From: Clostridiales bacterium
GTDB taxonomy: Bacteria; Bacillota; Clostridia; UBA1381
Reading direction: 5' to 3'
Assembly (NCBI GenBank): GCA_029226975.1
Contig: JAQXZB010000099.1
Location: 51,241 to 115,240 of the forward strand
DNA: 64,000 nt
Part shown: positions 43,687 through 52,482 of the stretch, piece by piece
How positions within the stretch are numbered: the stretch's first letter is position 1
Layout: each line of letters starts with the position of its first letter
The notes under the pieces: generated by a model
The model's input: only the letters and a program-made list of their open reading frames with translations
What the model was told of the DNA's origin: nothing
The model's database searches: none
Program-made: the position numbers and the translations under genes

Positions 43687-45917
43687 AGCTCAACACTCCC
43701 CTTTTCATAGAGTTCTATGGCGTAGCTGCCGTTTTTGTTTGCCTTTGCCTTAAGTGTTTCATAGCTTTTTTCCAGCTGAATTTTTATCTCCTCGTAATTT
43801 TCCATGCACTCGTCTATAAGGCTCATGACCGACTGCTCGCTCATCTTTTCCACCTCAACATAGCGGGTCTGATGCATATTATCCATAAAGCCCTTGATTT
43901 TGGGGTCGTACACCAGTCCCACCAAGGGAACGCGGTTTATGGCGGCATACATAAGCGTATGCAGTCGCATGCCTATGCAAAGCTCCATACAGCCCACAGC
44001 CGAGAGCATATCCTCGACCTCCTGATGATTTTCTATAACGGAAGCCTTTGTTTTCATTTTTGCCGCTATATTTTTGGAAATCTGCAAATCCTTTGACGCC
44101 TGCATGGGCAAAAATACCGGGTACAGCCCGTATTTTTGAGCCACACTGTCGCATATGCGCGCCATCATAGTCTCAAAATCCTCGCCTATGCCGTTCCATT
44201 TTCTTACCGACACTCCCAAGTATTTTCTTCCCGCCGGCACGCCGCCCTCGGCAAGTATTGCCTTTCCGCGGCTTTCATCGGGAATTTTAAGGGTCAGTGC
44301 CGGGTCTGCCGTAACGCACACCGGCGGCTGGGTCACGCCGATTTTTTTCAAGGTTTCAAGAGAATTTTCATCTCTTAAAGTGATCAAATCCACCTTATTA
44401 AGTACCTTTTTGGTTATTTCTATATTCTTTTTCCGGCTAAGCGGTCCTATGCCGTTTGAATAAAGCATGACCTTAACTCCGCTGCCTATAGCCGCCCTTA
44501 TGACCGCCAGATAATAAAGCAGTGATTTTGTGCTTGTCCTGTCCTGAATGAGCGTTCCGCCGCCGCTTATGAGCATATCCGCCCTCTTCATGTGCCTAAG
44601 CACCGAAAAGACGTTTATGCGGTTTATGGATTTTACCCGGTAGGTTTTGCGGGTTTCTTTGGGGTTTGCGCTCAAAACAACAATATTGGGGCTTTCCTTA
44701 TGGGCTTTAAGCTCTTTTATTATCGCCAGCAAAAGCGCGTCGTCACCGCAGTTTTTAAAGCCGTAGTAGCCGGAAATAAGTATTTCCTTCTGCTTTGACA
44801 GCTCCCAATCGTACACCGCAAGGGTATCGTCCGCCATTCTCGCTACGGAATAATTTTCGATTATAAGCTTCCTGCCGTATTCGCCCAAAGCCTTTTTCTC
44901 CTCCGGCGCAAGTGCGAGAAATTTCTCAATATCCGCCAAAATAAGCTTCGAGGAGGAGTCCTCACAGCCGCGACAACAGAAATTGGTGTCAATTCCCACC
45001 TTAAGCTTACTTTCGTCAAACAAGCCGATATAGCCCTCGTTTCCGGCAATTATAACGGGACGTGCTGCCGCCATTGCCTCCAAAGCCGCACGGCTCACGC
45101 CCACGAACAGATCGCCCGCCGCCGCAAATTTGTTTATATCCGTTCTTGCTCCCGCAAGGGATATGCACTCGCGGCCCAACTTATCGTTTACGTTTTTTGC
45201 CATTGCCTTTACGTTATTAAAATCATCACCGCCGCCTACGATAATAACTCTCAGCCCTTTTGCTTTTTTGTCTATCTCCGGCACCGATTCGATAAGCTGC
45301 TTTGCCGCCAGGCTTCGCGATTCGTCCATACGGCTTACATAAACAATAACAAAATCATCGTCTTTTATGCCAAACTCGGCTTTTATGTCCGACACATCGG
45401 TATCGGGCGAGAATTTTTCGGTGTCTATACCGTTTATCGTCACCCGTATGTCCCCCTCGGGAATACCGTAGTTATCCATCAGATAGGTCTTTATATCCTC
45501 CGACACCGCAACGCATTTATCGCCCCAGTCGGTTATATATTTTAGACCGTATTTGGTGGTAAACACCCAATGCGCCGTTGTAACAAAGGGGAAATGCATT
45601 CTCTTGTGCAGCTTTCCCAAAATGAATGAGGGTATTCTCGCGTGAGAATGTACTATATCTATATTTTCCTTTTTTATTATGCCCGCAAGCCTTTTTGCCG
45701 CCTTAATCATATTCTGCGGCTTTTTGTTCTGCAAGGGAACAATATAATGGCGTATATTAGCCTCCTCAAGCTCCTTTACATACGCGCCGCCGTTTGAGGT
45801 GACTATAACGTTATAGCCCCTGCGTCCAAGCTCCTTGGCAAGCTCCACAATATGCGTTTCCGCACCGCCTATATCAAGCTGCATCGTGGACAAAAGGATA
45901 TTCGCACCTTTCTTCAT
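43683..45917 (-). CDS. csaB: Fusion of GT4 glycosyltransferase and CsaB-type polysaccharide pyruvyl transferase
   Basis: 744 aa. Residues 1-370 are a family-4 glycosyltransferase (GGAETHIVELAKELGRRGYN, DIVHSHARIPSF, ALEAMAAARPVI). Residues 380-744 are a CsaB-type pyruvyl transferase (GYYGFKNCGDDALLLAIIKE, ADMLISGGGTLIQDRTS, IGMRLHTLMYAA). CsaB adds a ketal pyruvate to the secondary cell-wall polymer, and that group is the ligand of SLH domains. Here the pyruvyl step is covalently linked to a sugar transfer step. It is the first gene of the polymer operon and has its own promoter. Four surface proteins in this window need or resemble SLH anchoring, so the product is directly relevant. Confidence 0.88.
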   Translation of the reverse strand: MKKGANILLSTMQLDIGGAETHIVELAKELGRRGYNVIVTSNGGAYVKELEEANIRHYIVPLQNKKPQNMIKAAKRLAGIIKKENIDIVHSHARIPSFILGKLHKRMHFPFVTTAHWVFTTKYGLKYITDWGDKCVAVSEDIKTYLMDNYGIPEGDIRVTINGIDTEKFSPDTDVSDIKAEFGIKDDDFVIVYVSRMDESRSLAAKQLIESVPEIDKKAKGLRVIIVGGGDDFNNVKAMAKNVNDKLGRECISLAGARTDINKFAAAGDLFVGVSRAALEAMAAARPVIIAGNEGYIGLFDESKLKVGIDTNFCCRGCEDSSSKLILADIEKFLALAPEEKKALGEYGRKLIIENYSVARMADDTLAVYDWELSKQKEILISGYYGFKNCGDDALLLAIIKELKAHKESPNIVVLSANPKETRKTYRVKSINRINVFSVLRHMKRADMLISGGGTLIQDRTSTKSLLYYLAVIRAAIGSGVKVMLYSNGIGPLSRKKNIEITKKVLNKVDLITLRDENSLETLKKIGVTQPPVCVTADPALTLKIPDESRGKAILAEGGVPAGRKYLGVSVRKWNGIGEDFETMMARICDSVAQKYGLYPVFLPMQASKDLQISKNIAAKMKTKASVIENHQEVEDMLSAVGCMELCIGMRLHTLMYAAINRVPLVGLVYDPKIKGFMDNMHQTRYVEVEKMSEQSVMSLIDECMENYEEIKIQLEKSYETLKAKANKNGSYAIELYEKGSVEL

Positions 45918-45955
45918 AAGTCATCCTTTCAAAAAAATAATAATCTACATACTAT

Positions 45956-45984
45956 ATTATAATAAATACTTTCCGAAATAGCAA
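45956..45984 (-). promoter_or_regulatory. Promoter of the glycopolymer operon
   Basis: Minus strand TTGCTA (45979-45984), 17 bases, TATAAT (45956-45961), about 40 bases before the ATG. Confidence 0.75.
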
Positions 45985-46146
45985 GAAAAGCGGGCGCTTG
46001 TTTTTAAAATGTATTCGTTTTGTAACATAAAGGATATTTTGCAGTAATTTTAATGAAATTTTACTCGCTTTTGTGTATATTTTGACGAGGACTTTGTCGC
46101 TTCAAAAAAAAATACGGATTTTTTTCAGAAAATTTAATTTATATCC

Positions 46147-46219
46147 TTGATTTTAGCCGTAAAAAGTGATATTATAAATGCAGTATAATTAAATACTGAG
46201 TGCGCCCACAAGGTGCGCT
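46147..46219 (+). promoter_or_regulatory. Promoter and 5' leader hairpin of nifJ
   Basis: TTGATT (46147-46152), 17 bases, TATTAT (46170-46175). An 8-bp hairpin (AGTGCGCC / GGTGCGCT, 46199-46219) follows in the leader, then AGGAGGAG before the ATG. Bases 45985-46146, between the two divergent promoters, are AT-rich without other features. Confidence 0.65.
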
Positions 46220-46245
46220 TATCAATAAATTAGGAGGAGATCCCG

Positions 46246-49200
46246 ATGGCTAGAAAAATGAAAACCATGGATGGTAACAACGCTGCCGCATACGCTTCAT
46301 ATGCGTTTACGGAAGTCGCTGCTATCTATCCTATCACACCATCATCAACAATGGCAGAAGTTACAGATAAATGGGCTGCTGCCGGCATGAAAAACATCTT
46401 CGGTCAGACCGTTAAGGTTGCCGAGATGCAGTCAGAAGCAGGTGCTTCGGGTACCGTTCACGGTTCACTTACCGCAGGTGCTCTTACCACCACCTACACA
46501 GCTTCACAGGGTCTGTTGCTCATGATCCCTAATATGTACAAAATCGCAGGCGAGCTTTTACCGTGCGTATTCAACGTATCGGCAAGAACTCTTGCTTCAC
46601 ACGCACTGTCCATATTCGGCGACCACCAGGACGTTATGGCGTGCCGTCAGACAGGCTTTGCAATGCTTGCTTCGTCAAACCCCCAGGAGGCAATGGACTT
46701 AGGCGCTGTTGCTCACCTTTCGACAATAGAGGGCAGAGTTCCTTTCCTGCACTTCTTTGACGGCTTCAGAACATCACACGAGTACCAGAAGGTTGCTTGC
46801 TGGGATTATGAGGACTTAAAGGAAATGGTAAACTGGGACGCTTTAAATGCCTTCAGACGCGGCTCACTTAACCCTGAGCACCCGGCTCAGAGAGGTACCG
46901 CTCAAAACGGTGACGTATTCTTCCAGGCAAAGGAAGCAGTAAATAAGTATTACGAGGCAATACCCGAGGTTACTCAAAAGTACATGGACAAGGTAAACGA
47001 GAAGATCGGCACAGACTACAAGCTCTTTAACTACTACGGAGCAGAGGATGCCGAAACGGTTATCGTTGCCATGGGTTCGGTTACGGATACTATTGAAGAA
47101 ACAGTTGACTACTTAAACGCTAACGGCTCAAAGGTCGGTATGGTAAGAGTTCGTCTTTACAGACCGTTCTCGGTTAAGCATTTTGCCCAGGCTCTTCCCG
47201 CTTCGGTTAAGAAGGTTGTTGTTCTTGACAGAACAAAGGAAAGCGGCGCTGTCGGCGAGCCTCTTTATCTTGATGTTGTAAGTGCCGTTGCAGAGGCAGG
47301 TCTTAACGTTAAGGTATTGGGCGGCAGATACGGTCTTGCTTCAAAGGATACCACTCCTGCCTGCATTATCGCTGCATTTAAAAACGAGGACAAGAATCAC
47401 TTTACTGTCGGCATAGAAGACGATGTTACAAATCTTTCGCTTCCGCTTGACGAAAACCCGGATACAACACCGGCAGGTATCACAAGCTGTAAGTTCTGGG
47501 GTCTTGGTGCGGACGGTACTGTCGGCGCTAACAAGAACTCGGTTAAGATTATAGGTGACCACACAGACATGAACGTTCAGGCATACTTCGACTATGACTC
47601 AAAGAAGTCGGGCGGTCTTACCTGTTCACACCTGCGTTTCGGTAATCCGAAAATCACATCGACATATCTTATTTCAAAGGCTGACTTCGTTGCCTGCCAC
47701 AAGCCTTCATATGTAAGAACATATGACATGGTTCAGGATGTTAAGCCGGGCGGCGTATTCCTGTTAAACTGCTCATGGGATCTTGCAGGTCTTGAGGAGC
47801 ATCTGCCGGGTCAGGTTAAGAAATACATATATGACAACAACATTCAGTTCTATACAATAGACGGCGTTAAGATCGGTAAGGAAATAGGTCTTGGCAACAG
47901 AATAAACACTGTTTTGCAGTCCGCATTCTTCAAGCTTGCCAACATTATCCCCGAGGCTGACGCTATCCAGTACATGAAGGACGCCGCTACCGCTTCCTAC
48001 TCAAGAAAGGGCGACGACATCGTTAAGATGAATCACGACGCTATAGACGCCGGTGCTCAGCAGGTACACAAGGTAGATGTTCCCGAAAGCTGGAAGGACG
48101 CAGAGTATGAGGATCTTGCAATCAAGCATGACGGCGAGGGCGAGCTTATCGATTATGTAAACAACGTGCTTGTTCCCATAAGCCAGTTTAACGGTGCAAA
48201 GCTGCCGGTTTCGACCTTTGTTCCTTATACAAACGGTCAGGTTCCCTTAGGCTCGGCTGCTTTCGAGAAGAGAGGTATTGCTGTGGACGTTCCCACATGG
48301 AACGCAGACACCTGTGTACAGTGCGGCAACTGTTCATATGTTTGTCCTCACGGCTGTATCCGTCCCGTTGTTCTCACAAAGGAAGAGCTCGACAACGCTC
48401 CCGAGGGCATCAAGTACAAGAACGCTATGCTTCTTGACGGATATTACTACACAATGGCTATTTCGGTGCTTGACTGTACAGGCTGCGGAAGCTGTGCTAA
48501 TGTCTGCCCCGCAAACAAGAAGGCCGATACACTTGTTATGAAGCCTCTTGATACTCAGTATGATGAGCAGAAGAACTTTGACTATGCGGCTGCATTGGGC
48601 GAGAAGCAGGCAGTGCTTGATAAGTTCCCCGTATCCAAGGTTAAGGGCAGCCAGTTCAAGAAGCCCCTTCTTGAATTCTCAGGTGCCTGCGCAGGCTGCG
48701 GCGAAACACCGTATGCAAAGCTTGTTACACAGCTCTTCGGTGACAGAATGTATCTTGCAAACGCAACAGGCTGTTCGTCAATCTGGGGCGGCTCCTGTCC
48801 GTCAACTCCGTATACCACAAACGCAGAGGGTCACGGTCCTGCATGGGCTAACTCACTGTTTGAGGATAATGCAGAGTTTGGTTTAGGTATGTACCTGGCA
48901 CAGGAAACCTTAAGAGAGAGAAACATCTCAAAGCTTGAAAAGCTTGCCGAGGAAAATGCAGACGTTAAGCCTGTAGTTGACAAGTTCATAGAAACCAAGG
49001 AAGATGCGGCACAGAATAAGGTTGCAACAGAGGAGCTTCTTAAGGCTATCGCTAACTTAAGCTCACCTGAAGCAAAGGATGTTCTTGCAGACAAGGAATT
49101 CCTTTCAAAGAAGTCCTGCTGGATCTTCGGCGGTGACGGCTGGGCATATGATATAGGCTTCGGCGGTGTTGACCACGTTCTTGCTTCGGGTAAGGATGTA

Positions 49201-49761
49201 AACATTCTGGTATTCGATACCGAGGTTTACTCCAACACCGGCGGACAGGCTTCAAAGGCTACACCGACAGGTGCTATCGCACAGTTTGCGGCAGCCGGCA
49301 AGTCTGTTAAGAAGAAGGATTTGGCAGCTATCGCTATGTCCTACGGCTATGTATATGTTGCTCAGGTTTCACAGGGCGCTAACCCGCAGCAGTGCTTAAA
49401 TGCAATGCTTGAAGCTGAAAGCTACAACGGTCCTTCACTTATAATCGCATACGCTCCCTGTATCAACCATGGTATCAAGGGCGGTATGAAGATTGCTCAG
49501 ACAGAGGAGAAGAAGGCAGTTGACGCAGGTTACTGGCATCTGTTCCGCTTCGACCCGAGAAAGGCTGACGAGGGCAAGAATCCGTTCACTCTCGATTCAA
49601 AGGAACCGACTCTCAGCTACGAGGACTTCATCATGGGCGAAGTTCGTTACAACTCACTTGCACGTTCAAACCCCGACAGAGCGAAGGAATTGTTCGCAGC
49701 TGCCGAAAAGGCTGCAAAGGAGAAGTACGAAAAGCTTGTTAAGCTTGCAGCTCAGGACTAA
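46246..49761 (+). CDS. nifJ: Pyruvate:ferredoxin (flavodoxin) oxidoreductase
   Basis: 1171 aa, the usual single-chain length. Pyruvate + CoA + oxidised ferredoxin gives acetyl-CoA + CO2 + reduced ferredoxin, the central step of anaerobic sugar fermentation. The N-terminal domain has YPITPSSTMAE. Two 4Fe-4S clusters sit in a ferredoxin-like insert (CVQCGNCSYVCPHGC and CTGCGSCANVCPANK). A third cluster is ligated by CAGCGE. The thiamine-diphosphate motif GDGWAYDIGFGGVDH ... NTGGQ is intact. Its own promoter, perfect ribosome site and biased codon use point to high expression. Confidence 0.98.
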   Translation: MARKMKTMDGNNAAAYASYAFTEVAAIYPITPSSTMAEVTDKWAAAGMKNIFGQTVKVAEMQSEAGASGTVHGSLTAGALTTTYTASQGLLLMIPNMYKIAGELLPCVFNVSARTLASHALSIFGDHQDVMACRQTGFAMLASSNPQEAMDLGAVAHLSTIEGRVPFLHFFDGFRTSHEYQKVACWDYEDLKEMVNWDALNAFRRGSLNPEHPAQRGTAQNGDVFFQAKEAVNKYYEAIPEVTQKYMDKVNEKIGTDYKLFNYYGAEDAETVIVAMGSVTDTIEETVDYLNANGSKVGMVRVRLYRPFSVKHFAQALPASVKKVVVLDRTKESGAVGEPLYLDVVSAVAEAGLNVKVLGGRYGLASKDTTPACIIAAFKNEDKNHFTVGIEDDVTNLSLPLDENPDTTPAGITSCKFWGLGADGTVGANKNSVKIIGDHTDMNVQAYFDYDSKKSGGLTCSHLRFGNPKITSTYLISKADFVACHKPSYVRTYDMVQDVKPGGVFLLNCSWDLAGLEEHLPGQVKKYIYDNNIQFYTIDGVKIGKEIGLGNRINTVLQSAFFKLANIIPEADAIQYMKDAATASYSRKGDDIVKMNHDAIDAGAQQVHKVDVPESWKDAEYEDLAIKHDGEGELIDYVNNVLVPISQFNGAKLPVSTFVPYTNGQVPLGSAAFEKRGIAVDVPTWNADTCVQCGNCSYVCPHGCIRPVVLTKEELDNAPEGIKYKNAMLLDGYYYTMAISVLDCTGCGSCANVCPANKKADTLVMKPLDTQYDEQKNFDYAAALGEKQAVLDKFPVSKVKGSQFKKPLLEFSGACAGCGETPYAKLVTQLFGDRMYLANATGCSSIWGGSCPSTPYTTNAEGHGPAWANSLFEDNAEFGLGMYLAQETLRERNISKLEKLAEENADVKPVVDKFIETKEDAAQNKVATEELLKAIANLSSPEAKDVLADKEFLSKKSCWIFGGDGWAYDIGFGGVDHVLASGKDVNILVFDTEVYSNTGGQASKATPTGAIAQFAAAGKSVKKKDLAAIAMSYGYVYVAQVSQGANPQQCLNAMLEAESYNGPSLIIAYAPCINHGIKGGMKIAQTEEKKAVDAGYWHLFRFDPRKADEGKNPFTLDSKEPTLSYEDFIMGEVRYNSLARSNPDRAKELFAAAEKAAKEKYEKLVKLAAQD

Positions 49762-49782
49762 TCCTTATATAAATGAATTACC

Positions 49783-49814
49783 GAGCAGGGATAAAGCGTC
49801 CCTGCTCTTTTTTT
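49783..49814 (+). terminator. Intrinsic terminator of nifJ
   Basis: Stem GAGCAGGGA / TCCCTGCTC, 7-base loop, then T7. It overlaps the stop codon of the convergent spoIIP gene by two bases. Confidence 0.9.
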
Positions 49815-50898
49815 ACCCTGCCAAAAGTGCCGCGGCAAGAGCCTCACCGGCGGCTTTTGCGCCCTCTATCGCCTGTTCCATGGTATTGCCGTTGCTACCC
49901 ACCTCCAAAAGCAGACTGCCCGTAGTCATATGCATATTAAACCTCTCCGTTCTTAAATCAATCGGGCGCATCAGCCCAGGATACATTATCATTGCAGCAT
50001 TTTGCATTTTCGCCGCAAGCTTCAAATTCTCCCGCCAGTTGGGATTATAAAGCCCCATTGCGTCCGTCCCCACCACAAGCATAACCTGTGCCGCACTTGT
50101 TCCGTTTATATCGCAGCTTACCTCAAGCTTGCTCCCGTCCGGGTACACAAATGCGTCACGATGCACGTCAAGCACCACCTTTATTGAGGGATATTCCCTG
50201 AGATTTTTCTCTATTGTTTTTAAAGCCCTTGTATACGCTCCCTGATAAGTGGGATAATCATGCACCGTTGTGTCGTGTACCGTACTTATTCCATAGCCTT
50301 CAAGGGTTTGGCAGATTACCTGTCCCACAGCGGTTACGTTCTTTGTCTCATCGGTATTCCTCTGTGAATCCGAGCTCATTGCGTCGCCGTTATAACATTC
50401 TGTTGTGTGGGTGTGCATTACAAGCACCTGCGGTCCTTCCTCCCCCGTCACCGAAAATCCCAAGGCTTCGCCGCACATGGCGTCCGGGTTTACGGAATAT
50501 GAGGTCGCATTCGAGAGCTTTATTCCCTGTGACACCTGAATTTCCTCCCGCCCCGGCAGTCTCGGCACTTCCTCCTCCGGCTCCTTTGTCGGCTCAGGCT
50601 GGGCGGTTTCCTCTAAAATGACAGCTTCCTCCTCAGGCTCCGCCGTACCCGTATCCGGCAGATACTTTGCCGCAATAGAGGGCGGCTTTGGCTTTAGCAT
50701 ATCCTTTATCCTTTGTAAAAATCCTCCGTCCTCAATATCCGAGGGCATTCCCTCAAGAAGTATGTCCTCCTCCGAAATATTAAACACCTCACGGGTCTGA
50801 CCCTGCATTTTCACCGCCGCCGCACCTGCCATAACCGCAGCCGCCGCGAGAAAAACCGCTATTTTCTTTTTTGTAATAAAAACAGTTCTGAATTTCAC
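49813..50898 (-). CDS. spoIIP: Stage II sporulation protein P
   Basis: About 361 aa: one N-terminal membrane helix, a Pro/Glu-rich linker and a C-terminal amidase_3-like domain (VLVMHTHTTECYNGD, VVLDVHRDAF, LLEVGSNGNTMEQA). SpoIIP strips stem peptides and, with SpoIID/SpoIIM, drives engulfment in endospore formation. The frame is open back to a TTG at 50967. The GTG at 50898 has GGGGG at eight bases and leaves a normal short cytoplasmic tail, so it is chosen. The presence of the gene implies a spore-forming lineage. Confidence 0.93.
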   Translation of the reverse strand: MKFRTVFITKKKIAVFLAAAAVMAGAAAVKMQGQTREVFNISEEDILLEGMPSDIEDGGFLQRIKDMLKPKPPSIAAKYLPDTGTAEPEEEAVILEETAQPEPTKEPEEEVPRLPGREEIQVSQGIKLSNATSYSVNPDAMCGEALGFSVTGEEGPQVLVMHTHTTECYNGDAMSSDSQRNTDETKNVTAVGQVICQTLEGYGISTVHDTTVHDYPTYQGAYTRALKTIEKNLREYPSIKVVLDVHRDAFVYPDGSKLEVSCDINGTSAAQVMLVVGTDAMGLYNPNWRENLKLAAKMQNAAMIMYPGLMRPIDLRTERFNMHMTTGSLLLEVGSNGNTMEQAIEGAKAAGEALAAALLAG

Positions 50899-50996
50899 TC
50901 TTTTGTCCCCCTGCTGTATAAAGACTGCACACAAATATCTATAAATCCTTACGCCGGTTTCGGGCAAATTATGTTAATTTTTTTTCGCAAAAACCC

Positions 50997-51084
50997 TTGC
51001 AATTTTCAAATAATTGTGGTATAATTGCATAGTTATTACGGATAGTCCTCTGCCTCGGTCGGCACGAATGTCCTTGAATTTAAA
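50997..51084 (+). promoter_or_regulatory. rplS promoter and possible L19 leader
   Basis: TTGCAA (50997-51002), 17 bases, TATAAT (51020-51025). The leader GGATAGTCCTCTGCCTCGGT ... ATGTCC can fold around a GCC/GGC stem and could be an L19-binding autoregulatory leader. I could not match it firmly to that RNA family. Confidence 0.55.
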
Positions 51085-51093
51085 GGAGGAGTA

Positions 51094-51447
51094 ATGATGA
51101 ACGCAACAGAAATCATCACTAACTTGACAAAAGACCAAATCAGAACAGATTTACCCGAATTGGTTGTAGGTAACAATGTAAAGGTTTACCAGAAGATTAC
51201 CGAGGGTAACAGAACAAGAACTCAGATGTTTGAAGGTACAATCATCAAGGTTCAGGGCGGCGGCATCGCAAAGACCTTTACAGTAAGACGTGTTTCTTAC
51301 GGCGTAGGCGTTGAAAAGACCTGGCCCGTAAACTCTCCCAACATCGAGAAAATCGAGGTTTCGAGAAAAGGTAAGGTTAGACGTGCAAGACTGTTCTATC
51401 TTCGTGACAGAGTTGGTAAGGCCGCTAAAGTTAAGGAAAGAATTTAA
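51094..51447 (+). CDS. rplS: Ribosomal protein bL19
   Basis: 117 aa, normal length. Conserved stretches include [36 protein letters not shown] and the C-terminal [20 protein letters not shown]. bL19 sits at the 30S-50S interface. Its neighbours lepB and rbgA follow in the order usual in Firmicutes. A strong AGGAGG precedes two adjacent ATG codons; the first is used here. Confidence 0.98.
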   Translation: MMNATEIITNLTKDQIRTDLPELVVGNNVKVYQKITEGNRTRTQMFEGTIIKVQGGGIAKTFTVRRVSYGVGVEKTWPVNSPNIEKIEVSRKGKVRRARLFYLRDRVGKAAKVKERI

Positions 51448-51460
51448 CTTTCTTAGATAA

Positions 51461-51504
51461 ACGGGCATTGCCCGTTTGGGTGAGCGGACAAGCCTGTCCG
51501 CTCA
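51461..51504 (+). other. Two palindromic hairpins after rplS
   Basis: ACGGGC ATT GCCCGT (51461-51475) and TGAGCGGACA AGCC TGTCCGCTCA (51481-51504) are perfect stems without a T run. They may stabilise the rplS mRNA 3' end. Confidence 0.6.
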
Positions 51505-51535
51505 CCGGCAGACTGCGAGAAATTGAGTCAGATTT

Positions 51536-51734
51536 TGCAAAAAGGAACTTGTAGGCGTACATGGGTACGGTAAAGTTTCTTTTTGCAAAAAGTGCACAGC
51601 AAAGGCGTTCCTCGACGGAATGCCTTTGCTGACATAAGAAATCATATTTTTATTTTTAATTAAAAACCCCGCACGGTCTGACCAATTTATCGACGGTCTC
51701 GGCAGGGACAAGTCAAGTATTTGTCCCTTTTTTT
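51536..51734 (+). ncRNA. Structured repeat element, copy A, with terminator
   Basis: Copy A of an approximately 165-base element that recurs inverted at 63836-64000 (about 80-85% identical, gap-free by eye). Hairpin 1 pairs 51536-51550 with 51573-51587 around an inner GTAC/GTAC stem. Hairpin 2 spans 51598-51630 (AGCAAAGGCGTTCC / GGAATGCCTTTGCT). A conserved tail CCGCACGGTCTGACC follows at 51669. The element ends in an intrinsic terminator (GGGACAA / TTGTCCC, T7; 51705-51734). Both hairpins show compensating changes between copies, so the structure is under selection. No clear promoter was found inside, so it may be transcribed from rplS. Confidence 0.6.
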
Positions 51735-51771
51735 ACCTTTATATGTGTGTTAAGAATCGAGGTTATTTAAA

Positions 51772-52416
51772 ATGGCTGATAAAAAAGCGCCGCGCAGCAT
51801 CGGCAGAGAAATCTGGGAATGGGTTTATACCATCGCAATCGCATTGATTATCGCAATGCTCATTAAAACCTTCCTGTTTGACGTGGTAAAGGTGGACGGT
51901 TCAAGTATGTTCCCCACTCTTATCGATAATGACAGGCTGATTGTTACAAAGCTCGGATATACTCCAAAGCAGGGGGACATAATAATTTTAGACAGCACCT
52001 ATAAAAAGCGTTCGGATTATTATCAGAAGCTTGCCCAAAGCGAGGGCAAGGAACAGCTTGGCTTTATCGAGAAGCTTTCAAAAAGCTTTTCACTGCCGGA
52101 GGACTTAAAAAAGCGTTATTATGTAAAAAGAGTTATTGCAACGCCGGGTCAGACGGTTGACCTCATTGACGGCAGAGTTTATATTGACGGCGAGCCTTAT
52201 GATGAGCCCTATTATACCGGCATCACCTCGCCCATCGATTCCGCAATGCAGTTCCCGCTGACCGTTGAGGAGAATACGGTGTTTGTAATGGGTGACAACC
52301 GTCCCCGCAGCAAGGACAGCCGTTCTTCGGATTTGGGGCTTGTACCCTACAAGGCGGTGCTGGGAAAATCTCAGATACGCATATGGCCGCTTTCTGATAT
52401 AGGCTTTACAAGATAG
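51772..52416 (+). CDS. lepB: Signal peptidase I
   Basis: 214 aa with one N-terminal membrane helix (VYTIAIALIIAMLIKTFLF). The catalytic Ser lies in VDGSSMFPTL and the catalytic Lys in YYVKRVIATPG. The box GDNRPRSKDSR is also present. It removes signal peptides from exported proteins, including the surface proteins in this window. A 35-residue insert around KRSDYYQKLAQSEGK is longer than in the minimal family. Confidence 0.96.
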   Translation: MADKKAPRSIGREIWEWVYTIAIALIIAMLIKTFLFDVVKVDGSSMFPTLIDNDRLIVTKLGYTPKQGDIIILDSTYKKRSDYYQKLAQSEGKEQLGFIEKLSKSFSLPEDLKKRYYVKRVIATPGQTVDLIDGRVYIDGEPYDEPYYTGITSPIDSAMQFPLTVEENTVFVMGDNRPRSKDSRSSDLGLVPYKAVLGKSQIRIWPLSDIGFTR

Positions 52417-52422
52417 TACATT

Positions 52423-52468
52423 GAGGCTGTCCGCATTTCGGTTTTTAATGCGGCAGTCCTCTTTTTTT
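52423..52468 (+). terminator. Intrinsic terminator between lepB and rbgA
   Basis: Stem GAGGCTGTCCGCATT / AATGCGGCAGTCCTC with one mismatch region, then T7. It may partly uncouple rbgA from lepB. Confidence 0.7.
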
Positions 52469-52482
52469 AAAAGGAGATATTT

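Noticed and set aside
50899..50967. TTG start for spoIIP
   Set aside because: No ribosome site is present, while the GTG at 50898 has a G-rich site at proper spacing.
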